Shown here: piece by piece, positions 17,638 through 25,870 of the stretch
Layout: the number at the start of each line of letters is the position of its first letter
Position numbering within the stretch: position 1 is the first letter of the stretch
Source of the DNA: Endozoicomonas sp. NE40
Lineage (GTDB): Bacteria > Pseudomonadota > Gammaproteobacteria > Pseudomonadales > Endozoicomonadaceae
NCBI RefSeq assembly: GCF_040549045.1
Contig: NZ_JBEWTB010000002.1
Span: forward strand, 4,700,501-4,764,500
Direction: 5' to 3'
DNA length: 64,000 nt
Program-made: the position numbers and the translations under genes
The notes under the pieces: generated by a model
Database searches by the model: none
The model's input: only the letters and a program-made list of their open reading frames with translations
What the model was told of the DNA's origin: nothing

Positions 17638-18732
17638 ATGAGCGAAAAGGTTGAGTTTCAGGAGCTTGATACCGCTAGTGGTCACCGGATCGGGGTGGCC
17701 ACCCTGAATGCACAGAAGAGCCTGAATGCGCTTGATCAGGGGATGATCAATGAACTGCTTCAGCAACTGCTGAGCTGGCACAATGACGAGGAGGTTGTCT
17801 GTGTCTTTTTGCAGGGAGCAGGTGACCGGGCTTTTTGTGCCGGTGGTGATGTCAGGGCGATTCGTGAGTCAGCCCTGAGCGATGACAAGGACTCTGTTCA
17901 GGCTTTCTTTGAACAGGAATACCGGCTTGACCACCTGATTCATGTCTATAACAAACCGGTTATCTGCTGGGGGCATGGCTTTGTAATGGGAGGCGGGGTT
18001 GGCCTGATGGCTGGAGCAGACTTCCGGGTGGTCACGGATACGACCGTGATCGCTATGCCGGAAATAACGGTTGGTCTGTATCCGGATGTCGGTGCTTCCT
18101 GGCTGCTGGGCCGTATGCCAGCAAAAACGGGCCTGTTTGCTGCCCTGACCGCCTGCCAGTTAAACCCGGCGGACGCCATGTATCTCGGCCTGGGCAACCG
18201 TTTTATTGATCACGCGTTTCGTCATAATGTGCTGGATTCTTTGCAACAGGCTGACTGGCAGAAGGATGCCTACCAGGTCACTTATAGCGTGATTCAGGAC
18301 TACGCTGATCAGAGTGCTGGCTGGCTGCCATACTCCAAGATTCGGGAACACAGGGATCTGATCAAGAAAATGATGGGCAAGCCGTCGCTGGCTGACATAA
18401 TGCATGCTCTTGAAACTCTGGAAACCAGTGATGAATGGCTGAATACAGCCCGTCAGACAGCTTTGAATGGCTCTCCTTTGTCCATTACCCTGTCTTATGA
18501 ACAGCTTCGGCGTACACGCCATTTTTCCCTTAAAGAAGCCTTTCAGAGTGAATTAACCCTTTCTGTGAATACCGTTATCCAGGGCGATTTCTGTGAAGGT
18601 GTCCGGGCGTTGCTGGTGGATAAAGACAGACAACCGAACTGGCAGTACGGCACTTTGGGAGATATTTCTGCACAAACCATTGATGCCTTCTTTGCTCCCT
18701 GCTGGACGTCTCATCCTTTAGCTGATCTGTAG
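17638..18732 (+). CDS. Enoyl-CoA hydratase/isomerase family, 3-hydroxyisobutyryl-CoA hydrolase-like
   Basis: Members of this crotonase branch hydrolyse 3-hydroxyisobutyryl-CoA in valine breakdown; others are hydratases. From ATG 17638 with a very strong GGAGGGGG site the protein has 364 residues, longer than simple hydratases (about 260) and right for the hydrolase branch. Seen motifs are the oxyanion-hole segments FCAGGDVRA near 71-79 and GFVMGGGVGLM near 117-127, then MPEITVGLYPDVGASW with the catalytic Glu and Asp. A GTG at 17590 would extend it by 16 residues but lacks a site. Substrate is not settled by sequence alone. Confidence 0.82.
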   Translation: MSEKVEFQELDTASGHRIGVATLNAQKSLNALDQGMINELLQQLLSWHNDEEVVCVFLQGAGDRAFCAGGDVRAIRESALSDDKDSVQAFFEQEYRLDHLIHVYNKPVICWGHGFVMGGGVGLMAGADFRVVTDTTVIAMPEITVGLYPDVGASWLLGRMPAKTGLFAALTACQLNPADAMYLGLGNRFIDHAFRHNVLDSLQQADWQKDAYQVTYSVIQDYADQSAGWLPYSKIREHRDLIKKMMGKPSLADIMHALETLETSDEWLNTARQTALNGSPLSITLSYEQLRRTRHFSLKEAFQSELTLSVNTVIQGDFCEGVRALLVDKDRQPNWQYGTLGDISAQTIDAFFAPCWTSHPLADL

Positions 18733-18740
18733 CCAAAGCA

Positions 18741-18774
18741 ACAGGGCTTCAGGTACACAAAGCCTGAAGCCTGT
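18741..18774. terminator. Bidirectional terminator between convergent genes
   Basis: ACAGGGCTTCAGG (18741-18753) pairs with CCTGAAGCCTGT (18763-18774) over about 12 base pairs. It lies between the hydrolase-like gene and the convergent nucleoside kinase gene. Confidence 0.8.
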
Positions 18775-18786
18775 TCTGCTGGACTG

Positions 18787-19413
18787 TCAGTGCTTCTGAA
18801 CCACCTCCAGAATTTTTTCTGCCACCTGATGCTCACAACCAAAATCATTCCAGTCCATGGTGATAAGGGGCGTGTTCATGGACGCGCAGATCTGTGGCAG
18901 GATGGCTTCGTGATAGTTATGGATATCACGGATGTATTCAAAAGGTGTTCCATCTTCTGCCTCACGGGCGCGGTATTGAAGACGCTCATGGGCTTTTTCC
19001 GGCGTAGTATGCAGATAGACCACGGCACTGATACGTGGGTACTCTTTCAGACGCTTCTGAATTTCACAGTAATGCAGCATAAACTCAGTGTCTGGCTGGT
19101 CCATGCTGAGAAAGTTTGCCTGGGTAAAGATCAGGTCAGAGTACAGGGAACGCTCAATCAGATAATTGCGATGAGTGGGCAGGCTTTCAACAATTTCTGC
19201 CCGGCGCTGGGTAATGTACGACTGAAACCGAATACGATTTCCCGGGGCTTTTGGATTTTTAGTGAATTCACCCAGCAGGCGGGCAAATTCCGGGTCTTCA
19301 GCCGGTTCCTGAATGGGGTCCCAGTCCAGCGCTTCAGCCAGTTTCGGTAGCAGGGTTGATTTACCGGCTGCGATATTGGCTTCTACTGCAACAAAATGAT
19401 TGGTCTGTGTCAT
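18787..19413 (-). CDS. Deoxynucleoside kinase family protein
   Basis: This family phosphorylates deoxynucleosides (deoxyadenosine, deoxycytidine or deoxyguanosine) for salvage. The 208-residue protein from ATG 19413 has the P-loop EANIAAGKST near residues 10-19, the ERSLYSDLIF segment (catalytic DRS/ERS position) near 83-92, and the YRAREAED lid region near 148. An upstream start would add 8 residues. Substrate preference cannot be read from the sequence. The gene stands alone, convergent with the hydrolase-like gene. Confidence 0.85.
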   Translation of the reverse strand: MTQTNHFVAVEANIAAGKSTLLPKLAEALDWDPIQEPAEDPEFARLLGEFTKNPKAPGNRIRFQSYITQRRAEIVESLPTHRNYLIERSLYSDLIFTQANFLSMDQPDTEFMLHYCEIQKRLKEYPRISAVVYLHTTPEKAHERLQYRAREAEDGTPFEYIRDIHNYHEAILPQICASMNTPLITMDWNDFGCEHQVAEKILEVVQKH

Positions 19414-19537
19414 CCGGGAACCTGGTTTGGTTGTCATATAATCAGGGCGCGAACGATAGAAAATTGTCGACAGTGGTTCAATAAGTATTCAGACCAGTCA
19501 TTAAGCCTGTTTTGACTATTGTACGAACAGGTTCAGG

Positions 19538-19633
19538 TTATATTCCGGGAATGCCAATGGGTCCCGGCAGGTCAGGAACCATACAGCACCCTGTCAGAGT
19601 GAGTACGATGACGGACAGAATCAGGTATTTCAT
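19538..19633 (-). CDS. 31-residue small lipoprotein
   Basis: A short minus-strand frame starts at ATG 19633 and ends at TAA 19538. Its product has a Lys after the start, a hydrophobic run of about 11 residues and a lipobox LTGC with Cys at residue 16, followed by 15 mature residues rich in Pro and Gly. AGGCC lies just upstream of the ATG. The layout is that of a small anchored lipoprotein such as an entericidin-like peptide, but the mature sequence is not recognised. It lies in the 327-base stretch between the nucleoside kinase and CtlX-like genes. Confidence 0.6.
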   Translation of the reverse strand: MKYLILSVIVLTLTGCCMVPDLPGPIGIPGI

Positions 19634-19659
19634 GGCAGGCCTAAATGGTCAGTGGTTTG

Positions 19660-19815
19660 ATGTTATACCAATTCCGCCTTCTAAATATGATCATGAGCAA
19701 GTCATTTTGAGCCGCTGGGCAATACCCTGAAGGGCATAAAGGCGGAATGACGAGTAATAGCGAGCTATTGCGAGGAATTCCAACGAAGATCCAGCGACTC
19801 AAAATGGCTGCGCAA
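19660..19815. repeat. Imperfect palindromic element overlapping the 3' end of the CtlX-like gene
   Basis: Several nested inverted pairs lie here. TTCCGCCTT near 19672 pairs with AAGGCGGAA near 19739. CATTTTGAGCCGCTGG near 19703 is the imperfect complement of CCAGCGACTCAAAATG near 19791. The core AATAGCGAGCTATT is itself palindromic. The right arm runs into the coding end of the next gene. This layout suggests a dispersed palindromic repeat or MITE. No second copy was seen in the window. Confidence 0.5.
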
Positions 19816-20868
19816 TTCATGTTTAGAAGGTGGATTTGGTATTAACGTCGGCTGAAGAAAAATTTCCGCCAGCATGCATCCGGCACTGCCTCCACCATAG
19901 GTCTCTATGGTAGGGATATCAAAGACCAGAAGCTGATCACTGAAACTGTTCAGCACTCTCAGCTGTTCATCATTCAGGGACTGGAACGCGGTTCTGGATA
20001 ACACGGTAATGGCTTTGCCCCGGTCATTTTCCAGTTGCAACAGATTACCGGCAAATTTTCTGGTCTGATCAGGCGTGATATCGATGACTGTTTTGTCAGA
20101 CAGTGCCTGCCAGACCTGTTGTCGATGTTCCTTCTCACTGATGCACTCACTGCACAGGACGGCAAAATCGGCACCAATACTCAGCATCATGCTGGTGTGG
20201 TAAACAGGCTGATCGTAAAAAACCGTCCTGAAAGCAAGCAGTTTATAACCCTGCCGGTCTGCAAACTCCTGTAGCAATGTCTGGTTGGTACGAGGAGATA
20301 GCGCAGCAAAAATAATCTTTTTGTCACGATCCAGAACCATACTGCTGGCCCCGTCCAGCGACTGGCTGGCGGTCATATTTTTCAGAACCTCATCATTATA
20401 CTGGCTGGAAATAGCTTGCTGGTTTAATGCCTTTTGCAAAGCTGTGATACGAGATTTCTTTTTCCGCTGATTGGCCAGCATCGGAAAGAGGGTAATGAGT
20501 GTATTACCTGCCGAACCACACTGGACGTTCTCAGGGCAGGGAGCTGGAAACGAGATAAACCAGTTGTTGGGAAACACCGAGTCGGGGGTGTCGGGGGCAT
20601 GATAGGCCGGTAGCTCAATGACGTGTATATGATGGTTGTGTAATTGTTGTTTAACGGCTGTGTATTCCTGAAGGGTTTTTTTTGGCACATTGACTGATCT
20701 TTCTGGTTTTACTTTTCGTAAAACCGGGGACGTGAATGGTTTACTGTCAGCCGCAAAGTGGTTGGGAGGGACCATAACAACATAGGACGTCAGTTGATCA
20801 GCAGGGTAGCTAAGTGGTAGAAACATGGTGGAGAGGATAAATAAACCAAAAAGATAGATCTGTTTCAT
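19765..20868 (-). CDS. Exported CtlX-like guanidino-group hydrolase/amidinotransferase family protein
   Basis: The 367-residue protein belongs to the pentein fold of arginine deiminases and dimethylarginine hydrolases. Family marks are PDTPDSVFPNNW near residue 92, the SLDGASSMVLDR segment, the catalytic His in YHTSMMLSIG near 223, KFAGNLLQLEN, and the catalytic Cys in GGGSAGCMLAEIF near 334. These closely follow the citrulline-hydrolase CtlX group. Unlike those cytosolic enzymes it starts with a signal peptide (hydrophobic residues 5-20, then PAD). It should act outside the cytoplasm, on free or peptide-bound guanidino compounds; that role is inference. No arginine genes lie beside it. Confidence 0.75.
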   Translation of the reverse strand: MKQIYLFGLFILSTMFLPLSYPADQLTSYVVMVPPNHFAADSKPFTSPVLRKVKPERSVNVPKKTLQEYTAVKQQLHNHHIHVIELPAYHAPDTPDSVFPNNWFISFPAPCPENVQCGSAGNTLITLFPMLANQRKKKSRITALQKALNQQAISSQYNDEVLKNMTASQSLDGASSMVLDRDKKIIFAALSPRTNQTLLQEFADRQGYKLLAFRTVFYDQPVYHTSMMLSIGADFAVLCSECISEKEHRQQVWQALSDKTVIDITPDQTRKFAGNLLQLENDRGKAITVLSRTAFQSLNDEQLRVLNSFSDQLLVFDIPTIETYGGGSAGCMLAEIFLQPTLIPNPPSKHELRSHFESLDLRWNSSQ

Positions 20869-21283
20869 TTTTAATGGCTCTGATCATCACAACTATCAGG
20901 AGGTTACAAGGCAAGATAGACGTATTCATATTAATGGTCTCAGGTTTTTTATTCCTATTCTCAGTGAGTTATGAGTAACAGAGTAGCTATTTTTCTGTGT
21001 TTGTATTCGCTCTTTATCAGGTAAGAGGAAGAAATTTCGAAGGCTTTGAATATTCAGAACAGGCTTTATCCGCTCATAGTCTGCGGTTTCTGCTGTATCT
21101 GATAAGCTAACGTTTAATTGTAATTATTCTCATTTACGTATAACCTTAGCTCTCGTTTTTTCTTTTCTCTGGTCGCCAATAATTCCACTCATAACTGACC
21201 AGAATGTTCAGCTAATGGCACTTTGCCAGATGTTTTGCGGTTGCCTATTTCTTCTGTCGATGATCGCAGTAATGGAGATTTAA
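20869..21283. other. 415-base intergenic region: divergent promoters and feo leader
   Basis: No convincing gene is seen on either strand. It separates the minus-strand CtlX-like gene from feoA. It holds a Fur-box candidate at 21118-21132, and the ribosome site GGAG just before feoA. The 150 bases between the Fur box and feoA would form a long leader. No riboswitch or terminator hairpin stood out. Confidence 0.5.
21118..21132 (+). promoter_or_regulatory. Candidate Fur box upstream of feoABC
   Basis: TTGTAATTATTCTCA matches the 7-1-7 Fur consensus TGATAATnATTATCA at 11 of 14 arm positions. It lies about 150 bases before feoA. Fur repression of feo is usual in gammaproteobacteria, which supports the reading. 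Confidence 0.55.
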
Positions 21284-21517
21284 ATGACATCGATCCTTGG
21301 TGAGCTTCAGGTCGGGGATTCCGGTCAGGTTACAGCTTTTCGGAATGCGGGAGCAGCTTATCGTCGCAAACTGTTAGCGATGGGCTTAACGCCGGGTGTC
21401 CAGTTTACGGTTTGTCGTGTCGCACCTCTGGGGGACCCTATTCAACTTCAGGTTCGGGGCTTCCAGCTCAGTGTTCGCCGTGATGAGGCGGCAGTGGTTG
21501 AGGTAAGCCGGATATGA
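21284..21517 (+). CDS. feoA: Ferrous iron transport protein A
   Basis: FeoA is a small cytosolic SH3-like protein needed for FeoB-dependent Fe(II) uptake. The 77-residue length is typical. Seen features are the opening L-GELQVGDSG segment, RRKLLAMGLTPG in the middle and the final VRRDEAAVVEVS strand. GGAG precedes the ATG at a good distance. Its stop overlaps the feoB start by four bases (ATGA), so the two are translationally coupled. Confidence 0.95.
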   Translation: MTSILGELQVGDSGQVTAFRNAGAAYRRKLLAMGLTPGVQFTVCRVAPLGDPIQLQVRGFQLSVRRDEAAVVEVSRI

Positions 21518-23904
21518 GTGACCATGTTTTTGCCATCGTGGGCAACCCCAACTGCGGTAAAACCACGGTTTATAATGCCCTGACAGGTGCCAGACAGCGG
21601 GTTGGTAACTGGCCTGGTGTGACCGTAGAACGCCGAAGTGGTTATTACCAGCATCAGGGACTGGATATTGAAGTGGTTGACCTGCCCGGCACCTACTGTC
21701 TGGATGTGGTCGATGATCAGGTGTCCATGGATGAGCGGATAGCCCGGGACTTTGTTCTGGAGCGTAATGCAGAGCTGGTTCTTAATGTTATTGATGCCTC
21801 CAATATTGAACGCAATCTCTACCTGACGACTCAGCTGCTTGATATGGGGCTGCCGGTGGTGGTGGTCCTGAATATGATGGATGTCGCTGCAGACAAGGGT
21901 ATGGTGATTGACCCGGAAGCATTGTCCAGCACTCTGGGCTGCCCTGTATTGACCATGGTGGCCAGCAGAAACGAAGGGGTTACTGACCTCAAAGACCGGT
22001 TGAATGAGTATTTCAGGACAACCCTGCCCGTTGCGCAGCCACTCTCTCTTGGCAGAGACATTGAAACGGCTGTTAACCAGCTGGAAATCGCTGCCACTGA
22101 GCATCTGAACGATAAAACGGTAGCACGCTGGTACGCCATCAAACTGCTGGAAGATGAAACCAGTGGATTACCCGGTTTGTCGGAATCAGCGAAACCCGGG
22201 TTGTTCGAAGAGTTGTTGAATCAGGGACGCAGCCTGCGCGACACCCTGGAACAGGAGCAGGGGGCAGAAGTTGACATTCTCGTGGCTAATGGGCGTTACG
22301 ATACCATTGGCAACATGATGAAGAAGGTGATCAAACAGCGTGGAGTGTTGAATCATCAGCTGAGTGAACGCATAGACCGGGTGGTTCTGAACCGGTTCTT
22401 TGGGTTGCCGGTCTTCTTCGGCGTGATGTACCTTATGTTCATGTTCTCTGTGAACTTTGGCAGCGCATTCATTGATTTCTTTGATATTTTTGTGGGTACC
22501 ATCATGGTCGATGGTGTTACTCATTTGCTGGAGGGCATGAGTGCGCCGGGCTGGGTGATCGCCCTGCTGGCCGAAGGGGTGGGTGGCGGTATACAGACCG
22601 TAGCAACCTTTATTCCGGTCATCGCCGCACTGTTCCTGTTTTTATCCGTGCTGGAAGACTCGGGTTACATGGCAAGGGCTGCCTTTGTCATGGATCGGAT
22701 GATGCGTTTTCTGGGCTTACCCGGAAAAGCCTTTGTTCCCATGCTGGTTGGTTTTGGCTGTAATGTCCCGGCCATCATGGCAACACGAACTCTGGATAAC
22801 CAGAAAGACCGTCTGCTGACCATTGCCATGGCACCGTTTATGTCCTGCGGCGCCCGGCTTCCAGTCTATGCGCTGTTTGCAGCGGCGTTTTTCCCGGCAA
22901 CGGGTCAGAATGTGGTGTTTATCCTCTATCTGGTGGGAATTCTGGCGGCGGTGGTGACCGGACTGATTCTGAAGAACAGCCTGCTCGGTGGTGAAACAGC
23001 ACCCTTTGTACTGGAATTGCCTAACTATCACCTGCCATCCCTGAAACAGGTGCTGCTGCGTACCTGGGATCGCCTGAAAACCTTTATCCTGAACGCGGGT
23101 AAAGCGATTGTGATGGTTGTGGTGGTTCTGAATACTCTGAATTCTCTGGGTACAGATGGCAGCTTTGGTCATCAGGATTCAGGCTCGTCGATGCTCAGTC
23201 ATATTGGTCAGACAATTACACCTGCCTTTAAGCCCATGGGTGTCGAGGAAGAGAACTGGCCGGCAGCAGTAGGCATTTTCACGGGTATGCTGGCAAAAGA
23301 AGCACTGGTTGGTACCCTGAATGCGATGTATACCTCTATCGCTGCTGATATGAATGAGGATGAAGCCGGAGAAGAATCCTTTGACCTGATGGGCGGTATC
23401 ACAGAAGCCTTTGCCTCAATTCCTGAAAATCTGGCCGGTTTGACCGGGGCATTCTCTGATCCTCTGGGTATAGAAGTTGGTGACCTGAACGATCTGGAAA
23501 GTGTTGCACAAGAGCAGGAAGTCCACATGAGTACATTTGCGGTCATGCGCACTCTGTTCCCCAGTGAGGCGGCGGTGATTGCCTATCTGCTGTTTATTCT
23601 GCTTTACACTCCTTGTGTCGCGGCGCTGGGCGCTATTTACCGGGAAGCCGGCACAGGCTGGACGCTGTTTGTTGCTGGCTGGACCTTCTTTGCCGGGTAC
23701 ACTGTTGCCACACTGTACTACCAGCTCTCATTACTGGCCGTTCAGCCAATGGTGACATTAGGCTGGGTGGCTGCCCTGTCAGCGATCATGGCTATCATTT
23801 TTGTTGTTATGCGTCGGGCAGGACGTAGAGGTCATGATCACCAGCTGGTGGCAGGGCAGAGTGTGGAAGCTACAAGGAATGCTCATGCTCATAGCCCTTC
23901 GTGA
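21514..23904 (+). CDS. feoB: Ferrous iron transporter FeoB
   Basis: FeoB is the inner-membrane Fe(II) importer with an N-terminal G domain. The 796-residue protein has G1 GNPNCGKT at residues 9-16, G2 in the WPGVTVE loop, G3 DLPGTY near 55 and G4 NMMD near 119. A helical insert follows, then two gate regions: MARAAFVMDRMMRFLGLPGKA with SCGARLPVY near 450, and the C-terminal MLAKEALVGTLNAMY and YTPCVAALGA. About 10 membrane segments are visible. It lies between feoA (4-base overlap) and feoC (20-base overlap). Confidence 0.96.
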   Translation: MSDHVFAIVGNPNCGKTTVYNALTGARQRVGNWPGVTVERRSGYYQHQGLDIEVVDLPGTYCLDVVDDQVSMDERIARDFVLERNAELVLNVIDASNIERNLYLTTQLLDMGLPVVVVLNMMDVAADKGMVIDPEALSSTLGCPVLTMVASRNEGVTDLKDRLNEYFRTTLPVAQPLSLGRDIETAVNQLEIAATEHLNDKTVARWYAIKLLEDETSGLPGLSESAKPGLFEELLNQGRSLRDTLEQEQGAEVDILVANGRYDTIGNMMKKVIKQRGVLNHQLSERIDRVVLNRFFGLPVFFGVMYLMFMFSVNFGSAFIDFFDIFVGTIMVDGVTHLLEGMSAPGWVIALLAEGVGGGIQTVATFIPVIAALFLFLSVLEDSGYMARAAFVMDRMMRFLGLPGKAFVPMLVGFGCNVPAIMATRTLDNQKDRLLTIAMAPFMSCGARLPVYALFAAAFFPATGQNVVFILYLVGILAAVVTGLILKNSLLGGETAPFVLELPNYHLPSLKQVLLRTWDRLKTFILNAGKAIVMVVVVLNTLNSLGTDGSFGHQDSGSSMLSHIGQTITPAFKPMGVEEENWPAAVGIFTGMLAKEALVGTLNAMYTSIAADMNEDEAGEESFDLMGGITEAFASIPENLAGLTGAFSDPLGIEVGDLNDLESVAQEQEVHMSTFAVMRTLFPSEAAVIAYLLFILLYTPCVAALGAIYREAGTGWTLFVAGWTFFAGYTVATLYYQLSLLAVQPMVTLGWVAALSAIMAIIFVVMRRAGRRGHDHQLVAGQSVEATRNAHAHSPS

Positions 23905-24133
23905 TTATCTCAGTGACCAGGGAATCGTTTCCCTGGCTGACCTGAGCCAGCGGTTTAATGTCAGCCCTGATGCCATGCGTGGCATGCTGTCTCACTGGAT
24001 ACGCAAAGGTAAACTGATGCGAGAACAGTCGGGTTGCAGTAAAGGCTGTGTCAGCTGTTCACCTGAACAGCTGGAGATGTATCGCTGGCTGGAGACCGGG
24101 ACCGACAGTATTCCTCTGTGTCAGCTGAATTGA
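23885..24133 (+). CDS. feoC: FeoC-like winged-helix protein
   Basis: FeoC is a small winged-helix protein that supports FeoB and may sense oxygen or iron through a cluster. From ATG 23885, with AAGGA six bases ahead, it has 82 residues. The first 50 form the wing-helix (SLADLSQRFNVSPDAMRGML), followed by the cysteine cluster CSKGCVSC near residues 50-57. An ATG at 23879 is an alternative, but its ribosome site would touch the codon. The last 83 bases overlap the end of the convergent methyltransferase gene. Confidence 0.8.
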   Translation: MLIALRDYLSDQGIVSLADLSQRFNVSPDAMRGMLSHWIRKGKLMREQSGCSKGCVSCSPEQLEMYRWLETGTDSIPLCQLN

Positions 24134-24680
24134 CCACTTTGTTCTGATAAATACCTTTCCTGTATACGAACACGGACGTTCGGTACAAATCATTCGCCTG
24201 AATTTCTCTTATGCTTTCCCAGCCCGGCAGTCTGAACGTGTGACTGATGACCGTACAGTGACCAGACAGTTGACGCTTTAAATAACCATCCATCTGCTTC
24301 ATGGCACCTGGAAACAGATAGCAGGTCACCAGTCCGGCGTCTTTCAGTTCAGTGGTAAAAAAATTCTGCTTCAGTACCCTTACATTGGCTTTATGGACAG
24401 TTAATATTCTCGCTACCAGGTAGGGAATCGTTGATTGCTCATAACCTGTGATGGAGTGGTTCGGGTATCGTCTGCTCAGCATCAACAAAAGGCTTCCCCA
24501 GCCACAACCAAGCTCATAAATTCTGCCGTTTACGGATTCGGGTAACAGCGGTTCCATTGCCCGCCGGACTTTACGACTGGTTGGAGTGGGCGTAATGCCC
24601 AGCCTTAAAGACCAGAAAACAATCGAGGAGGTTATGGCAAACGCCAGTCCGGTCAGCAGCCAGATGATCCAGTCAGTCAT
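24051..24680 (-). CDS. Class I SAM-dependent methyltransferase with N-terminal membrane segment
   Basis: The 209-residue protein starts with one hydrophobic segment (residues 4-26) and continues with a Rossmann methyltransferase fold: motif I YELGCGWGSLL near residues 55-65 and the acidic GYEQS after strand 2 near 79-83. The substrate is unknown. The 3' end overlaps feoC on the other strand by 83 bases. The 5' end overlaps the AraC-type regulator stop by four bases, so regulator and enzyme form a unit. Small membrane-associated methyltransferases with the same layout occur in other gammaproteobacteria, but I cannot name one with confidence. Confidence 0.75.
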   Translation of the reverse strand: MTDWIIWLLTGLAFAITSSIVFWSLRLGITPTPTSRKVRRAMEPLLPESVNGRIYELGCGWGSLLLMLSRRYPNHSITGYEQSTIPYLVARILTVHKANVRVLKQNFFTTELKDAGLVTCYLFPGAMKQMDGYLKRQLSGHCTVISHTFRLPGWESIREIQANDLYRTSVFVYRKGIYQNKVVNSADTEEYCRSRSPASDTSPAVQVNS

Positions 24681-25687
24681 TGAGTGTCCAGATAAAACAG
24701 TTTGCCCCGGACACTGCGGCGAAAGTCCGATGGGTTCAGTTGATAGTGTTGCTTAAATTGTCGGCTGAAGTAGTCCGGGTCATTAAAGCCGGATTGCAGG
24801 GCAATTTCAGTAATCGACAGATCGGTGGCCTTTAGCAACTCAGCACAATGGTTCAGGCGCAGCTGTTGCAGATAGTGAAAGGGAGACATGCCTGTCGCCT
24901 CACGAAAGCGACGGTTCAGGGTGCGCTGGGTCAGGCCGGTGACAGCCAGCAGTTGCTGACTATCAATGTCATCCTGGATATGCTGCCGCAGCCAGTCCTG
25001 CAGGTTAACAATGATTTCATCCCCGTGGCTGGTGGTGTGGTCGTCAGCGTAATGAGTCTGTTCAAAAGGACGGCGGATTTCGTGAGAAAACTGCTGGGCC
25101 ACCCGGTTGGCAACATCACGTCCCATGGCGCGTTTGATAATATGCACCATCAGGTCTGCCACCGAATTAACACTGCCTGCACAGTAAATACGTCCAGCAC
25201 GGGTAATCAGGTGGTGGGGTTTAAACAGAACTTCCGGGTAATGTTTTCGTAACCTGTTGAGATAATACCAGTGGGTCGTTGCAGGCTGGTGATCCAGCAG
25301 CCCGCTTTCTGCCATCAGCGCTACCCCGGTACCTGCAACACAGAAGGTAGCGCCATGGCTGTATTGTTCCCTGATCCAGTCAATGGTTTCCCGCGAGCGC
25401 CTGACTATCGGCATGGGGTTGCGCCACAGTGCTGGCAACAGTATCAGGTCAGCCTTTGAGGAGGATGACAGGTCCATCGAAGGTGTCAGCAGAATGTTGC
25501 CATGGGACAGCACCGGAGTACCGTTGTGACTGCATAACTGTACGTCGATAGACGTTTTTTTCTGTTCCATCCGGCTGTACATGGTGGCTGCTGCCAGCAT
25601 CTCCATAGGGAGACTGATGCTGGTGGTGAGCATGTGCTCCAGCAGAGGAACCCTGACACGTTGTAACCTGAGTGAATCTGAAACCAT
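24677..25687 (-). CDS. GlxA-type AraC family regulator (DJ-1/PfpI domain plus HTH)
   Basis: The 336-residue protein has an N-terminal DJ-1/PfpI-like domain (about residues 10-200, with the nucleophile-elbow segment FCVAGTGVAL near 115) and a C-terminal double helix-turn-helix of the AraC/XylS type (about 235-330, ending in FNDPDYFSRQFKQHYQLNPSDFR). Proteins of this architecture control catabolic genes for small nitrogen compounds; the ligand is unknown here. It is translationally coupled to the methyltransferase gene and divergent from fabY, so either may be its target. This is inference. Confidence 0.85.
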   Translation of the reverse strand: MVSDSLRLQRVRVPLLEHMLTTSISLPMEMLAAATMYSRMEQKKTSIDVQLCSHNGTPVLSHGNILLTPSMDLSSSSKADLILLPALWRNPMPIVRRSRETIDWIREQYSHGATFCVAGTGVALMAESGLLDHQPATTHWYYLNRLRKHYPEVLFKPHHLITRAGRIYCAGSVNSVADLMVHIIKRAMGRDVANRVAQQFSHEIRRPFEQTHYADDHTTSHGDEIIVNLQDWLRQHIQDDIDSQQLLAVTGLTQRTLNRRFREATGMSPFHYLQQLRLNHCAELLKATDLSITEIALQSGFNDPDYFSRQFKQHYQLNPSDFRRSVRGKLFYLDTQ

Positions 25688-25870
25688 TACGGATGAGCTT
25701 TACTGGAAGAATGGCTAAATTGTCGGATGATTTGGCTGATTTGTCCAGATGATATGCTGACAGTACCATTACACTAAAGCGACATAATCAAAGTACTGTT
25801 TCCAGCGTATCTTCCGTTCATCCAGGAGCCGGAAACAGGTGTCAGCATTCAAGGTGTCAGGAGTTTGTGA

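Noticed and set aside
25655..25672. GTTGTAAC core at 25660-25667, a possible Ter site for the Tus homologue
   Set aside because: It lies inside the AraC-type gene, the flanks do not match the Ter consensus (AGnATGTTGTAAYKAA), and an 8-base core is expected by chance in 64 kb on two strands.
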